DNA from: Prochlorococcus sp. AG-347-B23
GTDB lineage: Bacteria; Cyanobacteriota; Cyanobacteriia; PCC-6307; Cyanobiaceae
Direction: 5' to 3'
Assembly: GCA_003281715.1 (NCBI GenBank)
Contig: QCBE01000010.1
Span: 1-47,077, forward strand
DNA length: 47,077 bases
In this document: one piece after another, positions 34,654 to 41,856 of the stretch
Layout of the letters: each line of letters begins with the position of its first letter
How positions within the stretch are numbered: position 1 is the stretch's first letter
Program-made: the position numbers and the translations under genes
Notes under the pieces: generated by a model
Seen by the model: only the letters and a program-made list of their open reading frames with translations
The model's database searches: none
What the model was told of the DNA's origin: nothing

Positions 34654-34680
34654 TTTTAAATCCACCTATAAGTGATGTTC

Positions 34681-34703
34681 AGAGATCTTAGGATCTCTTT
34701 TTT
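34681..34703 (+). terminator. intrinsic terminator after tRNA-Asn (inner)
   Basis: AGAGATC (34681-34687), loop TTAG, GATCTCT (34692-34698), followed by a T-run to 34703. A 7-base perfect stem plus T-tract is a canonical rho-independent terminator, 28 bases after the tRNA. Confidence 0.75.
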
Positions 34704-34771
34704 GTTGCAAATACTAATTCGCTCAGAAAACATGAAACTATAGCGGCTTCAATATTATTCCTATTCCTCAA

Positions 34772-34827
34772 AAATGTTCGCTAAATGTTCGCTATCCAGG
34801 AAATAAATGTTCGCTATTTGTTCGCTA
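34772..34827 (+). repeat. four TGTTCGCTA repeats in an 11-bp register
   Basis: Perfect copies of TGTTCGCTA begin at 34775, 34786, 34808 and 34819, i.e. spacings 11, 22 and 11. Each pair is a tandem of an 11-mer (AAATGTTCGCT twice; AAATGTTCGCT then ATTTGTTCGCT), and the pairs are separated by 11 bases ATCCAGGAAAT. All copies therefore face the same side of the helix. Such iterons suit cooperative binding by a recombinase (arm sites) or another element-encoded protein. No integrase gene is present in the window. Confidence 0.8.
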
Positions 34828-34862
34828 TAAATAAATTCGTACTCGGCATAACTAAGCAAATG

Positions 34863-34879
34863 TAGGCATACATAGGCAT
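34863..34879 (+). repeat. TAGGCAT direct pair
   Basis: TAGGCAT occurs at 34863-34869 and 34873-34879, ten bases apart, between the four iterons and the second attachment copy. Helical phasing and location suggest a second protein-binding site type in the same segment. Confidence 0.45.
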
Positions 34880-34898
34880 CTGATTCAGAACTTAAGTT

Positions 34899-34912
34899 CC
34901 GCCCGGGGAGTT
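34899..34912 (+). repeat. attachment-type direct repeat, copy 2
   Basis: Second exact CCGCCCGGGGAGTT. The bases before it (AACTTAAGTT) do not continue the tRNA, so it is a truncated tRNA 3' end, as expected at the far side of an inserted element. It is followed by another terminator-like hairpin at 34936-34960. Confidence 0.75.
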
Positions 34913-34935
34913 CAATAACTTGTTCCAGTAAGATT

Positions 34936-34960
34936 AGGAGATTGCCAAGGTCTCCTTTTT
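34936..34960 (+). terminator. intrinsic terminator after the second tRNA-end copy
   Basis: AGGAGA (34936-34941), loop of nine bases with two possible T-G pairs, TCTCCT (34951-34956), T-run through 34960. There is no gene immediately before it other than the duplicated tRNA end, so it may be the original tRNA terminator displaced by the insertion. Confidence 0.65.
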
Positions 34961-35287
34961 AGTTCCTAATATTGTTATCATGTTTTTTATTTTTTTTATT
35001 TGTATCTGAAATATCTAAATCATCATTTTTATAAAGACTACTTTTTACTAAATCTTTTTTTTAATTATTCTTAAGAACCTTATTCCAGTTAAATTTTTTT
35101 ATTTTTCGCGTTCTTTTACAGTCAGTAAAAACTATCGCTATTTTTTAAATTCCTTACTGTTCACTATAGTTTTTCAAAGTTTTTCATTATAGAATAGTTT
35201 TTTGTCGTCAATAATTTTTATTTAGAATGTGTCAGACAATCAACTTTTGGTATTATTTTACTTAGTTCAAATTTAAAGTTAAAAATA

Positions 35288-36052
35288 ATGAAGATAATCA
35301 TAATAACCCAAAACGAACCTTTTTTCTTAGCGAAGAATTTAAAATATCTTTATCAATTAATTGCAAAGGATATCGAGATTTTAGGAGTGGTTTTATTCGA
35401 TCCATCGCCATTTGGTAAAAAAGAATCATTTCTTAAAAAATCTTTTAATACCCTTAAAATTTTTGGGTATCAATTTTTTATTTTTTATTCTTTCCAATAT
35501 ATTTTAAGTAAATTTGTAAGAGAACAAAATGTATCAAAAACTTTGATGAAGCTTGGTTTAAAGATTATTAAGATAAAAAAATCAATTAACCATCCAGATA
35601 GTTTGAAAATTATCAATTCATATAAACCAGATTTATTAGTTTCTATTCTTGGAAATGAGATTTTTAAAAAAGATCTATTAAATATTGCACATTATGGATG
35701 TATTAATTTGCATACCTCTTTATTACCGAAATATAGAGGTTTAATGCCATCCTTTTGGGCTCTAAAGAATAATGAAAAATATAGTGGTGTAAGTGTCTTT
35801 TATGTTGATGAAGGAATTGATAGTGGTCCAATAATTGAACAACAAAAGATTAATTTAAAAAACTTAACTCACAGAGATTTTGTTAAGATTTCCAAGTCAA
35901 TAGGTATGGAATTAATTGCAAAATCCATCTATAAAATAAAAGATAATAAAGTATCTCTAATATCTAATTCAGAAAAAAATAAATCCTATTATAAATTTCC
36001 TACTAGAATTGATGTTATTGAATTCTATAAATTAGGAAAAAAATTTTTTTAA
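35288..36052 (+). CDS. formyltransferase (sugar or amino-sugar N-formyltransferase type)
   Basis: 254 residues, ATG start. The formyl-transferase catalytic triad Asn-His-Asp is intact: N140 and H142 in INLHTSLLPKYRGLMPSFWAL, and D178 in VDEGIDSGPII. The protein is shorter than methionyl-tRNA formyltransferase and lacks its C-terminal tRNA-binding domain. Its neighbours are polysaccharide genes, so formylation of an amino sugar with N10-formyl-THF is the likely role (inference). An unusual aromatic/hydrophobic stretch (about residues 52-76) follows the first domain. Its TAA overlaps the next ATG in TAATG. Confidence 0.8.
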   Translation: MKIIIITQNEPFFLAKNLKYLYQLIAKDIEILGVVLFDPSPFGKKESFLKKSFNTLKIFGYQFFIFYSFQYILSKFVREQNVSKTLMKLGLKIIKIKKSINHPDSLKIINSYKPDLLVSILGNEIFKKDLLNIAHYGCINLHTSLLPKYRGLMPSFWALKNNEKYSGVSVFYVDEGIDSGPIIEQQKINLKNLTHRDFVKISKSIGMELIAKSIYKIKDNKVSLISNSEKNKSYYKFPTRIDVIEFYKLGKKFF

Positions 36053-36900
36053 TGAAAATTCTAACTTTTGATATTGAAGAGTGGTTTCATGTGCTTGATT
36101 ACGAGGATACTGCAGATGAGAGAAGTTGGAATAAGTTTGAATTTAGAATAGAGAATAATTTGGCAAGAATTTTAAATTCCTTAAAGAAAAATAATCAAAG
36201 TGCAACCTTTTTTTGTTTAGGGTGGATAGCTCAAAAATTCCCGCATTTAGTAAAAATGATAGATCAAATGGGATTTGAAATAGGAACCCATTCTAATTTG
36301 CATACACTTGCATATAAACAAACAAAAATTCAATTTAGAGAAGATTTAGTAAAGTCTATTGAAAACATAGAAAACTTAACTAATAAAAAAGTTAAATATT
36401 ATCGCGCACCGGGGTTTTCAGTTAATGAGTCTAACAAATGGGTATTTGATGAACTTATTAGGCAGAATATTGAAATTGACTGTAGTATTTTTCCTGCTAC
36501 AAGAGCTCATGGTGGGTTCAAGTCTTTCCCCTCTAACTTCCCAGCAATAATTTCATCAAACGAGGGTTTAATTAAGGAATTACCAATCAATACTTTTAAT
36601 TTAATTAATAATCGAATAATTTTTTCAGGTGGAGGATATTTTAGATTATTTCCTTACCCCATTATTAAAAAACTTATTGATAAAAGTGATTATGTTATGA
36701 CATATTTTCACCCAAGGGATTTTGATCCAAATCAACCTATAATTAGAGAACTTCCGCTATTTAGAAAATTTAAGTCCTATGTAGGTCTTAGTAAATCATT
36801 TCATAAATTTGAGAAATTAATTTCAGATTTTAATTTTATAGATATTAAAGAAGCAAATAAAAAAATACCATGGCAAGATTCTAAAGTAATAAAAATCTAG
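36052..36900 (+). CDS. polysaccharide deacetylase (NodB-type, carbohydrate esterase 4)
   Basis: 282 residues, ATG sharing one base with the previous stop. TFDIEEWFHVL carries the catalytic Asp (D7), GTHSNLHTLAY the metal histidines (H80, H84), YYRAPGFSVN the motif-3 Arg (R118), and MTYFHPRDFDP a late-motif His. This fits the XrtA-associated DUF3473-type deacetylase group. Zn2+-dependent removal of N-acetyl groups from a surface glycan is expected. Together with the formyltransferase it would give deacetylation followed by formylation of an amino sugar (inference). Confidence 0.85.
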   Translation: MKILTFDIEEWFHVLDYEDTADERSWNKFEFRIENNLARILNSLKKNNQSATFFCLGWIAQKFPHLVKMIDQMGFEIGTHSNLHTLAYKQTKIQFREDLVKSIENIENLTNKKVKYYRAPGFSVNESNKWVFDELIRQNIEIDCSIFPATRAHGGFKSFPSNFPAIISSNEGLIKELPINTFNLINNRIIFSGGGYFRLFPYPIIKKLIDKSDYVMTYFHPRDFDPNQPIIRELPLFRKFKSYVGLSKSFHKFEKLISDFNFIDIKEANKKIPWQDSKVIKI

Positions 36901-37003
36901 AATAATTTTTGATTCCTTTATAAAAAATTTAAATAATTAGATCTTGTAAAAATTAGTTGAAGGCATTTTGGGTGACTGATAATTTTTTAATAATTAACTA
37001 ATT

Positions 37004-37027
37004 AATATCAATATCAATATCAATATC
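37004..37027 (+). repeat. AATATC hexamer microsatellite, four copies
   Basis: Four exact tandem AATATC units at 37004-37027 in the 163-base spacer between the deacetylase and the convergent glycosyltransferase. Such tracts can change length by slippage. Here it is non-coding, close to the 3' ends of both genes. Confidence 0.7.
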
Positions 37028-37063
37028 TTTGGTTTAATAATAAAATTATTATCTCTTTGATTA

Positions 37064-38200
37064 TTAATCCACAAACTCTTTATAAACATTTAACGTTAGA
37101 GTATTTATCTTAGAGACTGTAAAGTCTGAAATAACTTTTTGTCTTGCATTTTGACCAAGTTTCTTAGATATATTTTCATTATCAAGCAAAAATTGAATTG
37201 AAAGTTTTAAAGAAGAAACATTTTTTGCAGGAACTAACAAACCATTTTTTCCGTGTTCAATAACATCATTACAGCCAGGAACATCTGTTGTTATTATTGC
37301 GCATTCCATTGAAGCTGCTTCAATTAATGACTTAGATAATCCTTCTCTCCAAGAGGGTAAAACTACAATGTCGCATTTTGCATAAAGTTTTTTCATATGA
37401 TCAATATGGCCAAGTAATAAAATATTATTGTTTTTTGCTATTTCCTTTAAATCATTTTGATTAAGGCAACTGTTATTTCCAGGATCAACGAATCCAGCCA
37501 AATTTAATTGAAATGAGTACCCTTCTCTCCAAAGTAAATTGCAAGCATTGATTAATTCTTTAACACCTTTCTCTTTTATTAATCGAGCAGGGAATAAAAT
37601 CTGTATTGGATTTTTGAAATGTTTTCTAGGGGTATTTAGTCTAAAAAAATCTGTATCAACTCCTGAGCCAGGAATAATAATAGACTTATTAAATTTGCAT
37701 TTTGTTAATTGTTTGAATTTGCAATAATCATCTTTATTTTGAAAAATATTGATTATTTTACCTTTCAATATTATAAAACGAATCAACTCAGTAAGGAACC
37801 ATTTAATTGGTAGAAATTGTTTCTCTCTCATGAAGTTAAAGTGTGCCATACCAGTAAAGGCATTTATTATGTAATTCACCCCATACCACTTTGCTGCAAT
37901 TGATCCAAAAATACATGATTTAACTGTAAAATGATGAACTATATCTGGCTTTACCTTTTGGTATATTAAAAATAAATCGATAATCGATCCTAAGGCACTT
38001 AATGGATTTAGAGAATTACGATTTAGGCGCCAATTTTTAAAAATAATATTTTTTTTACAAAAAAATTTACTGAATTTATCTTCAGGTGCAACTAAAAATA
38101 ACTCATAATCATTTTTTACTAAATCATCTATTAGTTTATTTTTGAAATTATATAAATACCAAGAAGTATTAGAAACAAATATAACTTTTTTCTTTTTCAT
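37064..38200 (-). CDS. GT4-family glycosyltransferase (surface polysaccharide)
   Basis: 378 residues, ATG 38200. GT-B fold: N-terminal KVIFVSNTSWYLYNFKNKLI and KPDIVHHFTVKSCIFGSIAA; C-terminal IPGSGVDTDFF, ILFPARLIKEKGVKELINAC, IDHMKKLYAKCDIVVLPSWREGLSKSLIEAASM (with the EGLSKSLIEA nucleotide-sugar site) and AIITTDVPGCNDVIEHGKNGLLV. This resembles PglA/WbpQ-like transferases that start or extend surface glycans. It is on the opposite strand to the formyltransferase/deacetylase pair, which suggests stepwise acquisition. Confidence 0.88.
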   Translation of the reverse strand: MKKKKVIFVSNTSWYLYNFKNKLIDDLVKNDYELFLVAPEDKFSKFFCKKNIIFKNWRLNRNSLNPLSALGSIIDLFLIYQKVKPDIVHHFTVKSCIFGSIAAKWYGVNYIINAFTGMAHFNFMREKQFLPIKWFLTELIRFIILKGKIINIFQNKDDYCKFKQLTKCKFNKSIIIPGSGVDTDFFRLNTPRKHFKNPIQILFPARLIKEKGVKELINACNLLWREGYSFQLNLAGFVDPGNNSCLNQNDLKEIAKNNNILLLGHIDHMKKLYAKCDIVVLPSWREGLSKSLIEAASMECAIITTDVPGCNDVIEHGKNGLLVPAKNVSSLKLSIQFLLDNENISKKLGQNARQKVISDFTVSKINTLTLNVYKEFVD

Positions 38201-38713
38201 ATTTATGAAATTATCAATTAAATTTTATAATATTAACTTAGCTTTTTTCTTTGATTTTTAATGTGGAATTAGAAAAATCAAACAAAGAATAAAATTACTC
38301 ATTAAGCTTTAGATATAGACTAATTAGGAGTTGTAAGCATTTCTTGAAATTTATTGATTTTAATGTTTATAAGAGTTGTTAATGGTAGATATATACTTCT
38401 TTATGTACTTTGAGCTTTTAAAAGCTATCAAATTTGATGAAAATCTGAATCACAAAAATCAACTAAATTTTAATATTTAGAAAATATTAAAGATAATTTG
38501 TTTTTCTATTGAGAAAAGTTTTTAGAACATTAAAAAATAATTGTAATCAATTACTAAAACAAGGGATTATATAAAAAACTAAATTGTTTTTGAAGCAGTA
38601 AATAGAACATTAATATAAAGCTATTTATAAAAGTATTTAGTTTTTTAATTGATTTTCATACCTTAAATAGTCAAGATATTTTTAGAGATTTAATTACTCC
38701 TTATCAGGTACTT
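38201..38713. other. 513-base AT-rich spacer with two adjacent palindromes
   Basis: No convincing gene. It contains two abutting perfect palindromes, AGCTTTTAAAAGCT (38413-38426) and ATCAAATTTGAT (38427-38438). A 32-codon frame (38382-38480) runs across them but has low-complexity composition, so I do not call it a gene. Confidence 0.6.
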
Positions 38714-39073
38714 TTAGTCATCCCACATATCCTTTTTTTCTTGATTTAAATTATTTCTTTCAAGTAATTCTAATCTTTGATTCTGATAATCTATTTCTTT
38801 GTCATAATCATTTAAATCGTCAACATATTTTTTTTGTATTTCTAAGATAACCATTTCAAATTGCTCTCCAAAAAAATCTGACATTTCTCCCCATGCTTCC
38901 ATTTCCTCTTCTTTGTCAATAGTATCGTTTATCTGATGCGAAATAATTTCTAATACATATTTTTTAAGTTCTTCATGGCTCATTGATTCAACTTTTTTCT
39001 GAATAAAAAATTCCTTGAGATTTTCTAGTTGTTTCTTTGATAGATCAGAATAAATTATTTTCTTTTTTTTCAT
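38714..39073 (-). CDS. charged helical orphan protein
   Basis: 119 residues, ATG 39073. Extremely rich in K, E, D and Q (MKKKKIIYSDLSKKQL at the start; NDYDKEIDYQNQRLELLERN and KKDMWDD at the end). Predicted all-helical, no Cys, no membrane segment. The central HQINDTIDKEEEMEAWGEMSDFFGEQFEMVILE might form a coiled coil. I do not recognise it. Its isolation between two long spacers in the accessory region suggests a transferred or lineage-specific gene. Confidence 0.55.
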   Translation of the reverse strand: MKKKKIIYSDLSKKQLENLKEFFIQKKVESMSHEELKKYVLEIISHQINDTIDKEEEMEAWGEMSDFFGEQFEMVILEIQKKYVDDLNDYDKEIDYQNQRLELLERNNLNQEKKDMWDD

Positions 39074-39472
39074 ATGTATTTATTTTTTTTTAATATAAAC
39101 AAAATTCTAAGCTTAAACATCAAGAGAATATTTATAAAGATTAAATTTGTCCAAACTTTTTTGCAAAATGATTTATGTCATTAAATTCAATAATTCAGAT
39201 AATGAATATTACATTTGAATTAGATTTCCTCTCAAATTCACTCAATTTAAATACTAATTTCATTTGATTATTAAGAAATAGTAAATAAAATCGAAAGAAA
39301 TTGTAAAATTTCAACTTTATTAAAAATTAAAAATTTCTTTAAAATTCATTGCTATTATTGGGTTAATCGATAAATCTAATTGATAAAATTGTTTACATTA
39401 ATTAAGCAATATTTCTAAATTCTTGAGAGAATCGTATTACAAAATTTAATTTTAATTTAAGAGTCTATAAAT
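39074..39472. other. 399-base upstream region of rpaA
   Basis: Very AT-rich, without a supported gene. GAAATT/AATTTC forms a small inverted repeat around GTAA near 39296-39311. TTTACATT at 39392-39399 resembles one half of an RpaB HLR1 site, but the second half is not convincing. The long leader suggests a regulated promoter or a long 5' UTR for rpaA. Confidence 0.45.
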
Positions 39473-40255
39473 ATGAAAATTTCAATCCTTCTAATTGAAG
39501 ATGATCGTGATATGCGTGATTTGGTGGCTAGACATCTAGAGCATTCTGGTTTCGATGTGCAAAAAGCTGAGGATGGGATAAAGGGACAAGCATTAGCGCT
39601 ACAATACTCACCAGATTTAATACTCTTAGATTTAATGTTGCCTAGTGTAGATGGATTAACTTTGTGCCAGCGACTTAGAAGAGATGAGAGAACCTCAAAT
39701 ATCCCAATTTTGATGATAACAGCATTGGGTGGTTTGAAGGATAAAGTTACTGGTTTTAATTCTGGAGCTGATGATTATATTACTAAACCATTTGATTTAG
39801 AAGAATTGTATGTACGCATAAAAGCATTATTAAGGAGAACTAACAGAGCACAGTTGAATTCTAGTAACCAGCAGGAAATTTTAAATTATGGTCCTCTCAC
39901 TCTCGTACCTGAAAGATTTGAAGCTATATGGTTTGAATCGCCTGTAAGATTAACTCATCTTGAATTTGAATTACTTCATTGTCTTTTACAGAGGCATGGA
40001 CAAACTGTTTCTCCATCATTGATTCTTAAAGAAGTATGGGGATATGAACCTGACGATGATATTGAGACCATAAGAGTACATATAAGACATTTGCGTACAA
40101 AATTAGAGCCTGATCCACGTAAGCCTATCTATATAAAAACTGTTTATGGGGCTGGGTATTGTCTTGAGTTACCTATTGGCTCTCAAGTTGAAGCTGCCAA
40201 GCAAGATTTTATTAAAGCAAAAAATACTGGTTTAATAAATTCTGCAATAGATTAA
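39473..40255 (+). CDS. rpaA: OmpR-type response regulator RpaA
   Basis: 260 residues, ATG start. Receiver domain with acidic pocket ED (9-11), phospho-accepting D53 ([13 protein letters not shown]) and the Thr/Lys switch residues in MITALG and [11 protein letters not shown]. The winged-helix domain ([62 protein letters not shown]) is the RpaA type. RpaA carries the circadian/light output (kinase SasA) in cyanobacteria; Prochlorococcus lacks kaiA, so its timing is an hourglass. Its stop is 3 bases from the convergent holB stop. Confidence 0.92.
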   Translation: MKISILLIEDDRDMRDLVARHLEHSGFDVQKAEDGIKGQALALQYSPDLILLDLMLPSVDGLTLCQRLRRDERTSNIPILMITALGGLKDKVTGFNSGADDYITKPFDLEELYVRIKALLRRTNRAQLNSSNQQEILNYGPLTLVPERFEAIWFESPVRLTHLEFELLHCLLQRHGQTVSPSLILKEVWGYEPDDDIETIRVHIRHLRTKLEPDPRKPIYIKTVYGAGYCLELPIGSQVEAAKQDFIKAKNTGLINSAID

Positions 40256-40258
40256 AAC

Positions 40259-41221
40259 TCATATATCTTCAATTAAAATTTTTAAAAAAGTAATTTCCCA
40301 TGCTAACTTTGCTTGAACTTTTTTTCCCAAGAGGGTTTTTAATTTTTCAAGTTTATTTATTAGATTAATATTCTTTGATTTTCTCCACCATATAATTTGA
40401 ATCAAATTAACCAAAGAAATTTGTTGATATATATCTAATTGTTCAGATATTAACTTAGATACTTCTAAAATTTCTAGACTATTTTTTATTGGAGAACCTA
40501 ATTTACTGGTAATTTCATCTGTTAAATTATTCCAAATTTCAATATTTTTCAATAATTTATTTGGAGATCCATTTGCAGAGTTTATTAAATCTTCAAATTT
40601 TAATTTTGTATTTATCTTTAATTTAGAAGTATCTAAATATTCTTTTAAAATTGACTTTATTTGTTTACTAGAAAAAGATCGAAATCTGACAATTTGACAT
40701 CTCGAGATGATGGTATCTAACAGAAGGTTTAATTTAGATGTTAGTAAAATAAAAATGCCGTTACAAGGTTCTTCTAAGGTTTTTAAAAGGCAATTTGAGG
40801 CTGCTTCGTTTAAGAGGTGTGCATCAATAATCAGAACAATTTTTTTTCCAGAATTTATTGATTTTTGACTAAGAAAAGTTTTGATATTACGTATTTGAGC
40901 AATTTTAATAATCTCAGATCCATTTTTTATTGTTTTTTCAAGATCGGGACTTCCTGAACTTTTTGTTGCCAAAAGAGAATCAGGTTCAATAATTAAAAAA
41001 TCGGGATGGTTATTGTTTGTAATTCTTTCTTCAACATTTTCACTTGATGAAGACTGTTTGAAAATCTCTTTTATAAATTGAAGAGCAGTTTGTTTTTTGC
41101 CTAATCCTTCAGCACCATAAAATATATACCCATTAGCCAATGATTTGTTTTTAATTATGTTCTTAAGAAAGGTATTGACTTCTTCATTCAAGAAAAAATT
41201 ATTTTTTTTAACCTCAATCAT
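40259..41221 (-). CDS. holB: DNA polymerase III delta' subunit
   Basis: 320 residues, ATG 41221 overlapping the tmk stop (ATGA). Clamp-loader AAA+ domain: [15 protein letters not shown] (a degenerate P-loop, GKK rather than GKT), [26 protein letters not shown] (DEAD-like box), [23 protein letters not shown] with the SRC motif of delta'/gamma subunits. The C-terminal part is divergent and helical. It forms the clamp loader with DnaX and HolA. Together with tmk it is the end of a three-gene minus-strand operon. Confidence 0.9.
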   Translation of the reverse strand: MIEVKKNNFFLNEEVNTFLKNIIKNKSLANGYIFYGAEGLGKKQTALQFIKEIFKQSSSSENVEERITNNNHPDFLIIEPDSLLATKSSGSPDLEKTIKNGSEIIKIAQIRNIKTFLSQKSINSGKKIVLIIDAHLLNEAASNCLLKTLEEPCNGIFILLTSKLNLLLDTIISRCQIVRFRSFSSKQIKSILKEYLDTSKLKINTKLKFEDLINSANGSPNKLLKNIEIWNNLTDEITSKLGSPIKNSLEILEVSKLISEQLDIYQQISLVNLIQIIWWRKSKNINLINKLEKLKTLLGKKVQAKLAWEITFLKILIEDI

Positions 41222-41856
41222 TTGTTCTTAGAAAAATTGTTTAGCAAAGTCTCTTTAATTTGATTAGAAATAGTTTTAATATTTTGTGAAGCAGATATTA
41301 CTTTCCAGTTTTTTTGTTTGGCAATTAGTTTGAAGCCTTCATTTACTTTTTCTAAAAATCTAATACCTTCTGATTCTATTCTGTCTGGAATTTCATTTTT
41401 TCTTCGGAATATGCTCTCTTCTGGAGAAATTTCTAAGAAGAAAGTGAGATCTGGAGATGTTCCTTGACATACAATAGATTCAATATTTTTAATTATTTCT
41501 AAATTTATATTTCTTCCATAACCTTGATAAGCCAATGTGGAATCGGAAAATCTATCACTTATTACCCAATCATTGTTATTTAAAGCAGGTGAAATAATTT
41601 TGGAAACGTGTTCAGCTCTATCCGCTGAATAAAGCAATAATTCCGCAAGAGATGAAGGCTTGTTATTTTCATTATTATCAAGAATCAGTCCTCTAAGTTT
41701 TTTTCCTAAAAGACTTCCTCCAGGCTCTCTCGTTGTGATTAATTTAGACCCTTTCTTTATTAGACCACTACTAGGAAGCCATTTAGATAATTCATCTATT
41801 TGGGTAGTTTTACCACATCCATCAATACCCTCAATAACGATAAATTTTCCTTTCAT
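41218..41856 (-). CDS. tmk: thymidylate kinase
   Basis: 212 residues, ATG 41856 directly after the ATPase stop. P-loop [10 protein letters not shown] (10-19), [16 protein letters not shown] (the DR/TREPGG motif), [31 protein letters not shown] and the lid [15 protein letters not shown]. It phosphorylates dTMP to dTDP for DNA synthesis. All motifs are intact. The start overlaps nothing but abuts the upstream stop, so the ATPase, tmk and holB are probably cotranscribed. Confidence 0.95.
   Translation of the reverse strand: MKGKFIVIEGIDGCGKTTQIDELSKWLPSSGLIKKGSKLITTREPGGSLLGKKLRGLILDNNENNKPSSLAELLLYSADRAEHVSKIISPALNNNDWVISDRFSDSTLAYQGYGRNINLEIIKNIESIVCQGTSPDLTFFLEISPEESIFRRKNEIPDRIESEGIRFLEKVNEGFKLIAKQKNWKVISASQNIKTISNQIKETLLNNFSKNK

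Larger units (their letters stand above)
34654..35287. other. 634-base non-coding accessory spacer after tRNA-Asn
   Basis: Contains, in order, a terminator, four TGTTCGCTA repeats, a TAGGCAT pair, a second tRNA-end copy and a second terminator. From about 34970 it is plain AT-rich DNA with an inverted pair AAAAACTAT (35127-35135)/ATAGTTTTT (35166-35174) and a further ATAGTTTTT at 35194, before the formyltransferase gene. I see no protein gene with a plausible start codon in it. Confidence 0.7.

Noticed and set aside
34959-35060. Minus-strand open frame of 33 codons (KKDLVKSSLYK...)
   Set aside because: No start codon, ends inside a terminator hairpin, and is lysine/asparagine-rich. At most the tail of a lost gene.
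37004-37027. CRISPR-like array
   Set aside because: Tandem hexamers without spacers; no cas genes in the window.
38382-38480. 32-codon ORF in the accessory spacer
   Set aside because: Low-complexity composition, no ribosome site and it spans two palindromes; not distinguishable from random AT-rich DNA.
39392-39420. HLR1-type RpaB site upstream of rpaA
   Set aside because: Only one half-site (TTTACATT) fits; the required second half is missing.
34654-39472. Prophage or complete integrative element
   Set aside because: No integrase, transposase, capsid, portal or terminase gene; only attachment-type repeats and surface-glycan genes are seen.
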